A program made the position numbers and the translations under genes. The notes beneath the pieces are model-generated. The model made no database searches, was not told where the DNA came from, and saw nothing but the letters and a program-made list of their open reading frames with translations. From Planctomycetota bacterium (lineage in GTDB: Bacteria > Planctomycetota > Phycisphaerae > Phycisphaerales > Zrk34), in assembly GCA_016125255.1 (NCBI GenBank), contig WGMD01000022.1, positions 62,001-126,000 of the forward strand: a stretch of 64,000 nucleotides of DNA, read 5' to 3'. Shown piece after piece: positions 26,434 through 33,405 of this stretch; position 1 is the first letter of the stretch, and every line of letters begins with the position of its first letter.

Positions 26434-26760
26434 TCACTGAACATACTGCATGACGCGCTCACACTCCCATCGACCATGGGTCTTCCTGAGCACGTACCAA
26501 TGTCCGGCGCCGCCGCCCGTACTCGTCCATACATTCACGCTCCCATCCGCGCTCGTTGTAATGCTCTCGATATATTCGCTTTCGTCGTGCGGAACGAGAT
26601 CGCGAATCGCACGCACATCCACCTGCGCCAACGACGGATCCGTCTCCGTGCGCGGCGGCCTCACCGAATTGCCCGGCAGAAAATCGTCCCACAGCGGCAC
26701 GCCCGTCGCGATCCCCGCCGCCAGCAGCACGCACACCGCGATGTAGATCGTCTTTTTCAT
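26434..26760 (-). CDS. Small exported hypothetical protein
   Basis: 108 residues with no family I recognise. The N-terminal KKTIYIAVCVLLAAGIATG is a signal peptide or membrane anchor. The mature part is polar, has HDESEYIESITTSADGSVNVW and HWYVLRKTHGRWECERVMQYV, reminiscent of a small immunity or peptidase-inhibitor-like beta sheet, but I cannot assign it. It lies between ndk and ubiD, convergent with the first and divergent from the second. Confidence 0.6.
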   Translation of the reverse strand: MKKTIYIAVCVLLAAGIATGVPLWDDFLPGNSVRPPRTETDPSLAQVDVRAIRDLVPHDESEYIESITTSADGSVNVWTSTGGGAGHWYVLRKTHGRWECERVMQYVQ

Positions 26761-26829
26761 GCCGCGTTCCGCATGACATGATACCCCCTTCGAGTTTCGA
26801 TTTTCGAGTTTCGAGTTTATCATCCCCAC

Positions 26830-28503
26830 ATGACCTACCCCACCCTCCGCGACTTCATCGACGCTCTCGACGCCGCCGGCGAACTGCATCGCATCGCCGC
26901 CCCGGTTTCCCCCATTCTTGAAATCACCGAGATCACCGACCGCATCAGTAAGTCCCCCGCCCCCTCGACCTCCCCCGTCGCCGCCGTCACCGATCCGCGT
27001 CATCACACGCTCGGGGGCAAGGCCCTGCTCTTCTCGAACGTCGCCGGCTCGTCCATGCCGCTTGCCATCAACACCTTCGGCTCCTATCGCCGCATGGAGA
27101 TGGCGCTCGGTTGCACGGACGGCGGGTTCGAATCGCTCGCCGAGCGCATCGGCGAACTCGTCAAGCCCGAGCCGCCCGTCGGGATCATGGAGAAGATGAA
27201 GAAGGGACTCGAACTGGCCAAGATCGCCGGCCTCGCGCCCAAGGTCGTCAAGTCCGGCCTCTGCCAGCAAGTCGTCAAAACCGGCAACGATGTCAATCTC
27301 TTCGACCTGCCCATCATCAAATGCTGGCCCGACGACGGAAACCCCCGGAAGTTTGGCTACCCGTACGACCTGCAACTTCCGGGGGAAGGCCGCTACATCA
27401 CCTTCGGCGGCGTCTACACGATTCACCCCGACGACGCCGGAAAGGACGGTCCGCGCCCAAGCCGCAACATCGGCATGTACCGCGCCCAACTCCTCGACCG
27501 CAACAAGACGGCGATGCACTGGCACATCCACCACGATGGCGCCCGCCACTGGCGCGCCTGGAAAAAACTCGGCCGTTCCGGGGGCATGCCCTGCGCCATC
27601 GCCTTCGGCGGCGAGAGTGTGTTGCCCTACGCCGCCACCGCCCCCCTGCCCCCCGGCATTTCCGAGTTGCTCATGGCTGGCTTCCTCAACCAGCGCGCCA
27701 TCGAACTCGTCCCCTGCAAAACCATCGACCTCCACGTCCCCGCCAACGCCGAGATCGTCATCGAGGGCTTCGTCTCCACCGAATGCGGCCCCATCGGTTA
27801 TGACCCGCGCATCTCCAACTCCACACTCCCCACTCCCCACTCCCCACTCGATCCCAACCACGAAGTGTTCGAAGGCCCCTTCGGCGATCACACCGGCTTC
27901 TACTCCCTCCCTGATCGCTATCCGCTCTTCACCATCACCGCTGTCACCCACCGACGCAATCCGATTTACCCGACGACAATCGTCGGCCTCCCCCCGCAGG
28001 AAGACTATTACATGGGCAAGGCCACCGAGCGCCTCTTCCTGCCGCTCCTCCGCACGCTCGTCCCCGACATCCTCGACTACGACCTGCCCATGTTCGGCGC
28101 CTGCCACAACTGCGCCTTCATCAAAATCCGCAAGGAATACCCGCTGCAAGCCCGCCGCGTCATGCACGCCATCTGGGGCGCCGGCCAAATGGCCTGGACC
28201 AAACTCATCGTCGTCGTCGATGAAGACGTCAACGTCCACGACCACGAAGACGTCCTGTTCCACCTCTGCGCCAACTGCGACCCCGCCCGCGACACCGAAC
28301 TCGTCACCGGCCCCCTCGACATCCTCGACCACGCCGCCCCCCGCCTCGGCGCGGGCCACAAAATGGGCTTCGACGCCACCAAAAAAATCCCCGGCGAAGA
28401 AGCCAAAGGCCACCCCCTCCGCGACTACCCCACACGCCTCGAAATGTCAGCAGTTGTTAAGGCGAAGATTGATCGACGGTGGAAGGAATTCGGACTCGAC
28501 TAA
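26830..28503 (+). CDS. UbiD-family prenylated-FMN decarboxylase
   Basis: 557 residues. Family features: N-terminal LRDFIDALDAAGELHRI, the NIGMYRAQLLDRNKTAMHWHIHHDGARHW block, MPCAIAFGGESVLPYAATAPLPPGISELLMAGFL, and the catalytic E-x-E-type segment (IVIEGFVSTECGPIGYDPR) followed by EGPFGDHTGFYS. UbiD enzymes need prenylated FMN from a UbiX partner, which is not in the window. The conserved GPFGDHTG stretch is preceded by an in-frame insertion (NSTLPTPHSPLDPN) encoded by CACTCCC repeats. It may act on ubiquinone/menaquinone precursors or on aromatic acids. Confidence 0.9.
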   Translation: MTYPTLRDFIDALDAAGELHRIAAPVSPILEITEITDRISKSPAPSTSPVAAVTDPRHHTLGGKALLFSNVAGSSMPLAINTFGSYRRMEMALGCTDGGFESLAERIGELVKPEPPVGIMEKMKKGLELAKIAGLAPKVVKSGLCQQVVKTGNDVNLFDLPIIKCWPDDGNPRKFGYPYDLQLPGEGRYITFGGVYTIHPDDAGKDGPRPSRNIGMYRAQLLDRNKTAMHWHIHHDGARHWRAWKKLGRSGGMPCAIAFGGESVLPYAATAPLPPGISELLMAGFLNQRAIELVPCKTIDLHVPANAEIVIEGFVSTECGPIGYDPRISNSTLPTPHSPLDPNHEVFEGPFGDHTGFYSLPDRYPLFTITAVTHRRNPIYPTTIVGLPPQEDYYMGKATERLFLPLLRTLVPDILDYDLPMFGACHNCAFIKIRKEYPLQARRVMHAIWGAGQMAWTKLIVVVDEDVNVHDHEDVLFHLCANCDPARDTELVTGPLDILDHAAPRLGAGHKMGFDATKKIPGEEAKGHPLRDYPTRLEMSAVVKAKIDRRWKEFGLD

Positions 28504-28521
28504 TTCCGGGACTATACTTTC

Positions 28522-28713
28522 ATGAAATACCGCGATCTGATTCGCCGCTTGACTGACGATGGTTGGCGTCATGTACGAACGACCGGCAGTCATCTGCACT
28601 TTCAGCACCCCACCAAACCGGGCACGCTGACGGTCCCTGGCGGCGGCAAGAACAATCGCGATGTCGCGCCCGGTACATTGCGAGCCATTCTCCGGCAGGC
28701 CGGTCTTCAGTGA
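28522..28713 (+). CDS. hicA: HicA toxin (mRNA interferase)
   Basis: 63 residues, a full HicA double-stranded-RNA-binding-like domain: YRDLIRRLTDDGWRHVRTTGSHLHFQHP with the catalytic His in GSHLHF, then LTVPGGGKNNRDVAPGTLRAILRQAGL. HicA cleaves mRNA when free of HicB. The gene starts 18 bases after ubiD stops and is 8 bases from hicB, in the usual hicA-hicB order. Confidence 0.93.
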   Translation: MKYRDLIRRLTDDGWRHVRTTGSHLHFQHPTKPGTLTVPGGGKNNRDVAPGTLRAILRQAGLQ

Positions 28714-28721
28714 GGTTTCCC

Positions 28722-28940
28722 ATGACGCGTCGATACACCATCGTGATAGAAAAAGCCGACGACGGCAGCTACAGCGTCTTCGTCCCTGACCTGCCCGGCT
28801 GCATCTCCTGCGGCGACACCCCCGAAGAAGCCCGCGCCATGATTCAGGAAGCCATCGCCGGCCACATCCAGTTGCTCAAAGACTCCGGTCAACCCATCCC
28901 CGAGCCACGCTCGACCGCAGAAGTCGTGGCCACGAAATGA
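28722..28940 (+). CDS. hicB: HicB antitoxin
   Basis: 72 residues of the HicB partial-RNase-H fold: YTIVIEKADDGSYSVFVPDLPGCISCGDTPEEARAMIQEAIAGHIQLLKDSGQPIPEP is textbook. It neutralises HicA by masking its active site. The C-terminus is short (RSTAEVVATK), with no helix-turn-helix or ribbon-helix-helix, so DNA binding for autoregulation is not evident. It is followed by a low-GC hypothetical gene and repeats. Confidence 0.92.
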   Translation: MTRRYTIVIEKADDGSYSVFVPDLPGCISCGDTPEEARAMIQEAIAGHIQLLKDSGQPIPEPRSTAEVVATK

Positions 28941-28992
28941 CGCTGGAAGATAGCGCAGCGATCGCCTTGTCGTAACACGCAGGAGAATTCCT

Positions 28993-29352
28993 GTGAAAAT
29001 CAGTGACCTGATCGCATCGTTCCGCAATGTGTTTTGTCCCCGGCTGAGACGGTTTCGATTTTGTCTTTCTGACGACGGTTTTGACGTTGTGCAAAATGAT
29101 CAGATCAGAGAGTCGATCCATTGGTCCGACATCGTTCAAATCGATGGCGACTGCTTCGCAGCCAATTATGACGAGGTCTTTTTAATCTTCACGAAACGCA
29201 CCGGCGAGCAAGTCAGGATCGGCGAGACAGATCAAGGATTCAAGGAAATCGTAAACGAAGTCGAGCGAATTTTTGTTTTGGCCGCCGACTGGTATCGGCG
29301 ATCGGAAAAAGAATTGACCACGCTATGGATGGACAAGGCACCGACCCCATAG
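28993..29352 (+). CDS. Hypothetical protein of low GC
   Basis: 119 residues starting at GTG with AGGAG 7 bases upstream. It resembles small alpha/beta proteins annotated as hypothetical near toxin-antitoxin loci (FRFCLSDDGFDVVQNDQIRESIHWSDIVQID, then LIFTKRTGEQVRIGE and an acidic C-terminal helix). No catalytic motif is visible. Base composition is clearly more A/T-rich than neighbouring housekeeping genes, which suggests recent acquisition. It may be an immunity-type protein, but nothing proves this. Confidence 0.65.
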   Translation: MKISDLIASFRNVFCPRLRRFRFCLSDDGFDVVQNDQIRESIHWSDIVQIDGDCFAANYDEVFLIFTKRTGEQVRIGETDQGFKEIVNEVERIFVLAADWYRRSEKELTTLWMDKAPTP

Positions 29353-29356
29353 CGAA

Positions 29357-29518
29357 GTAGGATGGGTCAAGCGAAGCGGACCCGTCACGTTTTGCGGGGG
29401 AGCATTCAATCATATTTCATCGTGTTCGCGCGGCGGTCGTGCATCGTGTGGGGCGACGGTTTGGTTTCGGCGTTTGCTTCGCCTTACGTGGTGTATCCGC
29501 TGCGCTCGACCCATCTTG
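29357..29518. repeat. REP-like element with GTAG head and inverted partner
   Basis: Starting 5 bases after the preceding stop codon, GTAG (29357-29360) is followed by GATGGGTC, a GCGAAGCG-rich loop and GACCCGTC (29379-29386). About 110 bases later, CCGCTGCGCTCGACCCATC reads as a partial inverted copy. A GTAG tetranucleotide before a hairpin is the hallmark of REP sequences mobilised by RAYT transposases. Confidence 0.55.
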
Positions 29519-29545
29519 GAATGTGTGTGAGAGGGCGGAGTTTAA

Positions 29546-29624
29546 CGAGCCGCGACCGTCAGGGAGCGGTCACGGCGCCGCTCAATGTGACCTGTTTCGA
29601 CCGCTCCTTGACGGTCGCGGCTCG
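29546..29624. repeat. 26-bp inverted repeat pair
   Basis: The arms 29546-29571 (beginning CGAGCCGCGACCGTC) and 29599-29624 are complementary at 25 of 26 positions, with a 27-base spacer. Together with neighbouring hairpins it fills the 527-base gene-free stretch 29353-29879. Short open frames across it have no protein-like features. Confidence 0.75.
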
Positions 29625-29713
29625 TCGATCCATGGCCTTCTCGCATGTGTTCTTACAACGGGGACCGGGCGGACTGTGAACGGGTTGGGATGATGCGTCG
29701 CAGCGCCGGGTGC

Positions 29714-29737
29714 CACGGCTTGGCTTGGCAAGCCGTG
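29714..29737. repeat. CACGGCTTG hairpin
   Basis: CACGGCTTG (29714-29722) pairs with CAAGCCGTG (29729-29737), preceded by GGGTGC. The GGGTGCCACGG head recurs at 38056-38066 and, inverted, at 38178-38188. Confidence 0.6.
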
Positions 29738-29800
29738 CGGGTCGGGTGGGGTTGTGAATCACGGCGGGGTACACACAAGTGCGTGAACAATTCCAAGTCA

Positions 29801-29847
29801 CCGACCCCGGAGGGGTCGGCTATATAGCCGACCCGTTCCGGGTCGGG
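29801..29847. repeat. Nested GGGTCGG hairpins
   Basis: CCGACCCC/GGGGTCGG (29801-29819), GGGTCGGC/GCCGACCC around TATATA (29813-29834), and CCGACCC/GGGTCGG (29828-29846) overlap, giving three alternative stems just upstream of the gene at 29880. TATATA in the middle might also serve as a -10 element. Confidence 0.6.
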
Positions 29848-29879
29848 CGGGGGTGGGTGGGCGTCGGTATACTCCAGCG

Positions 29880-30893
29880 ATGATTCATGTGCGTCGGGTG
29901 ATGGCGATGGTGTTGGGTTTGGTTGTTCTATTGAACGGCGGGCGGGCGCGGGCGGAGGATGGGGGGCATAGTCCGTGGGTCGTGTACGAGCCGGGGGATT
30001 TGCCGATTGTGCTGCTCGCGCCGCACGGGGGGAGGATCGTGCCGGAGGGGATGGCGACGATGGCGGAGGCGAAGGGGCGGGATTCGAATACGGACGATCT
30101 GGCGCGGGCGATCGCGGCGGCGCTGACGTATCGGGATGCGGACGGGAAGGAGCACAAGCCGTATCTGGTCGTGAATCTGCTGCATCGGAAGGTGGTGGAG
30201 CCGAATCGGTCATGGGCGCAGGACGAGCGGCAGGGTTGGGTCGATGCGTCGGGAAAAAAGGTCGGGCCGGACGCGCGGGCGGTCGAGCACTACCGGGACT
30301 TTCACGCGCGGGCGGACGAAGCGGTGCAGGCGGTGCAGCGGCAATACGGCGCGGGCCTGCTGCTGGACATTCACGGACTGGCGGCGTCGCGCAAGCTCGA
30401 CATGTACGGCTACCTGATCCGCGCGACCGACCTGCACGCGGATGACAAACCCGACACGCCCGGCACGGATGACCAGCTCGCCGAGGCGCTGCGCACGCGC
30501 AGCACGCTGCGCTTCGCCGCGTCGCGCCGGACTTCGGCGCACGAGAGGGCGGAACTGGTGCGCGGGCCGACGAGTCTTTCGAGTCTGGTCGATGCGTACT
30601 ACCGGGCGCACGGTCATCCCGACGGCCGGCCCGCCACACCGAGCTTGCAATATCCGAATCCCAAAGCGCCCGGGACGCTCGACGCCGATGTGCCCTACTT
30701 CAATGGGTCGTACGACATCGCCGCGCACAGCTCCAATCAGCCGGGCGTGCATGTCGATGCGGTGCAGATCGAGACGACCTGGGACGTCCGCCGCACCGAA
30801 GCGTCCCGCCAGCTTTTCGCCGAGGCCCTCGCGGATGCGGTGCGTCAGTTCGTCAAAGCACAGTACGGGCTCACGCTGCCGGGGGAAAAATAA
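29880..30893 (+). CDS. Exported N-formylglutamate amidohydrolase-like protein
   Basis: 337 residues from the ATG at 29880 (an in-frame ATG 27 bases upstream is less likely). A signal peptide (VMAMVLGLVVLLNGGRARA) is followed by a fold resembling N-formylglutamate amidohydrolase / M14-like hydrolases: VLLAPHGGRIVPEGM with a candidate metal-binding His, DSNTDDLA, PYLVVNLLHRKVVEPNR, and GLLLDIHGLA with a DxH pair. It is secreted to the periplasm, where it may cleave an amide or peptide. No clear Shine-Dalgarno is present. Confidence 0.65.
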   Translation: MIHVRRVMAMVLGLVVLLNGGRARAEDGGHSPWVVYEPGDLPIVLLAPHGGRIVPEGMATMAEAKGRDSNTDDLARAIAAALTYRDADGKEHKPYLVVNLLHRKVVEPNRSWAQDERQGWVDASGKKVGPDARAVEHYRDFHARADEAVQAVQRQYGAGLLLDIHGLAASRKLDMYGYLIRATDLHADDKPDTPGTDDQLAEALRTRSTLRFAASRRTSAHERAELVRGPTSLSSLVDAYYRAHGHPDGRPATPSLQYPNPKAPGTLDADVPYFNGSYDIAAHSSNQPGVHVDAVQIETTWDVRRTEASRQLFAEALADAVRQFVKAQYGLTLPGEK

Positions 30894-30929
30894 TGACGCC
30901 ATTCGAAGCAACTCTGGCCCGACGAGCGT

Positions 30930-31151
30930 CTATCTTTTGCAGAAGGCGAGTCCGACAAATCCGCCTCCAATAACCAGGATCGGCGTAATGTAGAGCATCG
31001 CGAGGGTCAGCGTTCCCTGTTGTTCGATCGTCTGCAAGAACAAAGAGGCCACGAAATACAAAGCAATTGCGGCGATGAATCCGCATAAGAGTCCGAAGAT
31101 TGCGTTCGCGATACCGCTGTAGTTGGTTTGACGCCGATGCTTGTTCGCCAT
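30930..31151 (-). CDS. Small two-helix membrane protein
   Basis: 73 residues, starting MANKHRRQTNYSG, with two hydrophobic helices (about 15-37 and 46-69) joined by a short polar loop. No family recognised. It lies 13 bases downstream of the gene at 31165 on the same strand, so the two form a likely operon. Both are A/T-richer than their neighbours. Confidence 0.6.
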   Translation of the reverse strand: MANKHRRQTNYSGIANAIFGLLCGFIAAIALYFVASLFLQTIEQQGTLTLAMLYITPILVIGGGFVGLAFCKR

Positions 31152-31164
31152 TGCGTTCGCTATC

Positions 31165-31671
31165 CTACTCCCCGTTGGGCGACGCGTCGGAACCGTGCGG
31201 CGGGACGAGCGGCGCGGCCTTGATGGGTGGAACAAGAATTTCGGAAACGTGCGTCGGTTGAGGCGGCGCGCTCACAAATTGATCCTCAAACAGCAAGAAT
31301 TCAAGGTCGTGCCGGAAGTATTCAGCCGGAAGACCGTGCATCAGATAGATCGCCATCGCGGGGATGACCAAGGCGACTGCTGCCGTGCGCGGTAATCGGC
31401 GGCGGCACACTCCAAACAACAAAGTCACCAGCCAAAGTAACCACAACGCCATAACGATGGGGCTCGCGATGACGAGCAAGACGAAATCGACGGACTCAAG
31501 TGGTTCATAGGCCTCCTTACTAATCCCCTGCAACAGGATCATCAGCGACACAACCAACAAGACGCCGCACGAAGACGACAAGCACGCGGCGAGGACTTGA
31601 GATGGGCGATGATGGCTGGGTGTCTCCACACAGAATTGTAGCGGCCCGTCTTCCTGGGGAGACATCAGCAT
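31165..31671 (-). CDS. Hypothetical multi-pass membrane protein
   Basis: 168 residues; an internal Met at residue 3 is an equal start choice. Three hydrophobic helices are predicted by eye (about 27-47, 62-85, 94-110) followed by a soluble acidic/Pro-rich tail (SAPPQPTHVSEILVPPIKAAP). No family recognised. It is divergent from the MtfA-like gene and probably co-transcribed with the small membrane protein downstream. Confidence 0.6.
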   Translation of the reverse strand: MLMSPQEDGPLQFCVETPSHHRPSQVLAACLSSSCGVLLVVSLMILLQGISKEAYEPLESVDFVLLVIASPIVMALWLLWLVTLLFGVCRRRLPRTAAVALVIPAMAIYLMHGLPAEYFRHDLEFLLFEDQFVSAPPQPTHVSEILVPPIKAAPLVPPHGSDASPNGE

Positions 31672-31715
31672 GAAATCGCGCGGCGACGCATCAATGTGGT
31701 ATATATCGCTCCCAC

Positions 31716-32483
31716 ATGTTCCCCTTCGACTATTTCAAACGACGGCGGCGGGCGAAGTTGCTTGCGCAGCGGGTTTCGCCGGAGTGGGTCGCGCTGGTGG
31801 AGCAGTTGCCGCTGGTGCGGCGGCTGGAGCGCGCGGAGCGGTCGACGCTCATCGACATCGCGCACGTGATCACGGCGGAGAAGCGATGGACCGGCTGCGG
31901 GGGTTTGACCGTGACGGAGGAAATGAAGTGGACCATCGCGGCGATGGCGGGGCTTTTGATTCTCGATATCGAACACGACTATTTCGCCACGGTGCATGAG
32001 GTATTGATTTATCCGACGACGATGCTCGCGCCGGGGCGGCGGCAGTATGGGGCGCTCGTGCTCGAAGAGGAGAGCATGATTCTGGGGCAGGCGGCGCACG
32101 GGGGGCCGATTGTGCTGGCGTGGGATTCGGTTTTGGGCGGGGCGAGGAATGAGGCGGACGGGCACAACGTCGTGCTGCACGAGTTTGCGCACAATCTGGA
32201 TTTTCTGGATCACGATGCGGACGGGACGCCGCCGCTGTCGAGTCGGCAGATGTATCAGGCGTGGCACCGGATCATGACGCGCGAGTACGAGGCGCTCGTT
32301 GATGATGCGGAGCATGGGCGGGCGACGGTGCTGGATACGTACGGCGCGACGAATGCGGCGGAGTTTTTCGCGGTGGCGACGGAGGCGTATTTCGAGAAGC
32401 CGCGGCAGATGCGCGAGCATCATGGCGAACTGTACAAGCTGCTGTGCGATTACTATCGGCAGGATCCGGCGGCGCGTGCGTGA
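31716..32483 (+). CDS. mtfA: MtfA-like zinc peptidase (M90 family)
   Basis: 255 residues with the family layout: N-terminal FDYFKRRRRAKLL, VITAEKRWTGCGGLTVTEEMKWTIAAMAGLLIL, and the gluzincin HEFAHNLDFLD motif near residue 148 with downstream AAEFFAVATEAYFEKP as third-ligand Glu segment. E. coli MtfA binds the repressor Mlc and has aminopeptidase activity. The closest relatives by length (about 265) agree. TATATA about 20 bases upstream may be its -10. Confidence 0.9.
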   Translation: MFPFDYFKRRRRAKLLAQRVSPEWVALVEQLPLVRRLERAERSTLIDIAHVITAEKRWTGCGGLTVTEEMKWTIAAMAGLLILDIEHDYFATVHEVLIYPTTMLAPGRRQYGALVLEEESMILGQAAHGGPIVLAWDSVLGGARNEADGHNVVLHEFAHNLDFLDHDADGTPPLSSRQMYQAWHRIMTREYEALVDDAEHGRATVLDTYGATNAAEFFAVATEAYFEKPRQMREHHGELYKLLCDYYRQDPAARA

Positions 32484-32550
32484 TGGACGCGGCGGCAGGA
32501 TGCTGCAAGAATGACACGGTCCATCGACCTCTCACCCGCCGGAGGCCTTC

Positions 32551-33399
32551 ATGCGATCGACCCGTCTGTTTGTTTGTGCGCTTCTGCTGCTCCAATCGAG
32601 CGCCCTTCACGCCGCCGACAACTTCGTCAAGGAAGCGGACATCGCCTACCTCGGCGACGCGGCCGACACGGACTACGCCAAAACCCAGTGCAAACTCGAC
32701 GTGTACCGCCCCGCCGGCGCGACGGGCTACGCCACGATCGTCTGGTTCCACGGCGGCGGACTGACCGGCGGAAGTCGCGAATCGGGCGTCACCTTCGCGA
32801 AGCGATTCACGGCCGAGGGCTTCGGCGTCGTGCTCGTCAGCTATCGCTTCTCGCCGAAGGTCAAATGCCCGACCTACATCGAAGACGCGGCGGCATCGGT
32901 GGCGTGGACGATCAGACACATCGCCGACTACGGCGGCGATCCGAAGAAAGTCTTCGTCTCCGGTCACTCGGCGGGCGGGTTTCTGACGGCGATGGTCGGG
33001 ATGGACCCGCACTATCTGGGCAAACATGGACTGAGCCCCAACGACGTCGCCGGCTACATGCCGATCTCCGGTCAGATGATCACGCACTTCACCATCCGCG
33101 CCGAGCGCGGCATCGCCGGCACGCAACCGATCATCGACGCCTTCGCCCCCAGCTATTGGGTCCGCAAGGACGCCCCGCCGTTTTTGAACATCGCCGGCGA
33201 CCACGACATGGCGGCCCGTGCCGAGGAGAACGTCTACTTCACCGCCGCCATGCATGCCGCCGGCAACATGCAGGCCCAGTGCATTGTCGTCAAGGACCGC
33301 ACGCACGGCTCGATCGTCGGACACTTCAAGGACGCCGACGACGAAGTCGCCGCGGCCATGCTCAAGTTCATGCACGACGTGATGAACCTCCGGAAGTAA
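32551..33399 (+). CDS. Secreted alpha/beta hydrolase (esterase-like)
   Basis: 282 residues. Signal peptide (RSTRLFVCALLLLQSSALHA) then an esterase/lipase fold of the BD-FAE type: VWFHGGGLTGG oxyanion loop, nucleophile elbow GHSAGGF, and Asp/His completing the triad near AGDHDM and RTHGSI. It likely cleaves carbohydrate esters or similar in the periplasm. The downstream giant gene begins 6 bases after its stop and is probably in the same operon. Confidence 0.88.
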   Translation: MRSTRLFVCALLLLQSSALHAADNFVKEADIAYLGDAADTDYAKTQCKLDVYRPAGATGYATIVWFHGGGLTGGSRESGVTFAKRFTAEGFGVVLVSYRFSPKVKCPTYIEDAAASVAWTIRHIADYGGDPKKVFVSGHSAGGFLTAMVGMDPHYLGKHGLSPNDVAGYMPISGQMITHFTIRAERGIAGTQPIIDAFAPSYWVRKDAPPFLNIAGDHDMAARAEENVYFTAAMHAAGNMQAQCIVVKDRTHGSIVGHFKDADDEVAAAMLKFMHDVMNLRK

Positions 33400-33405
33400 T
33401 TGGCC

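Noticed and set aside
27819-27850. Frameshift or pseudogene in ubiD
   Set aside because: The CACTCCC insertion keeps the frame, and family motifs continue on both sides, so the gene appears intact.
29653-30639. 328-residue minus-strand open frame with Pro/Ala/Arg composition
   Set aside because: It crosses the repeat cluster and lies antisense to the signal-peptide-bearing hydrolase gene.
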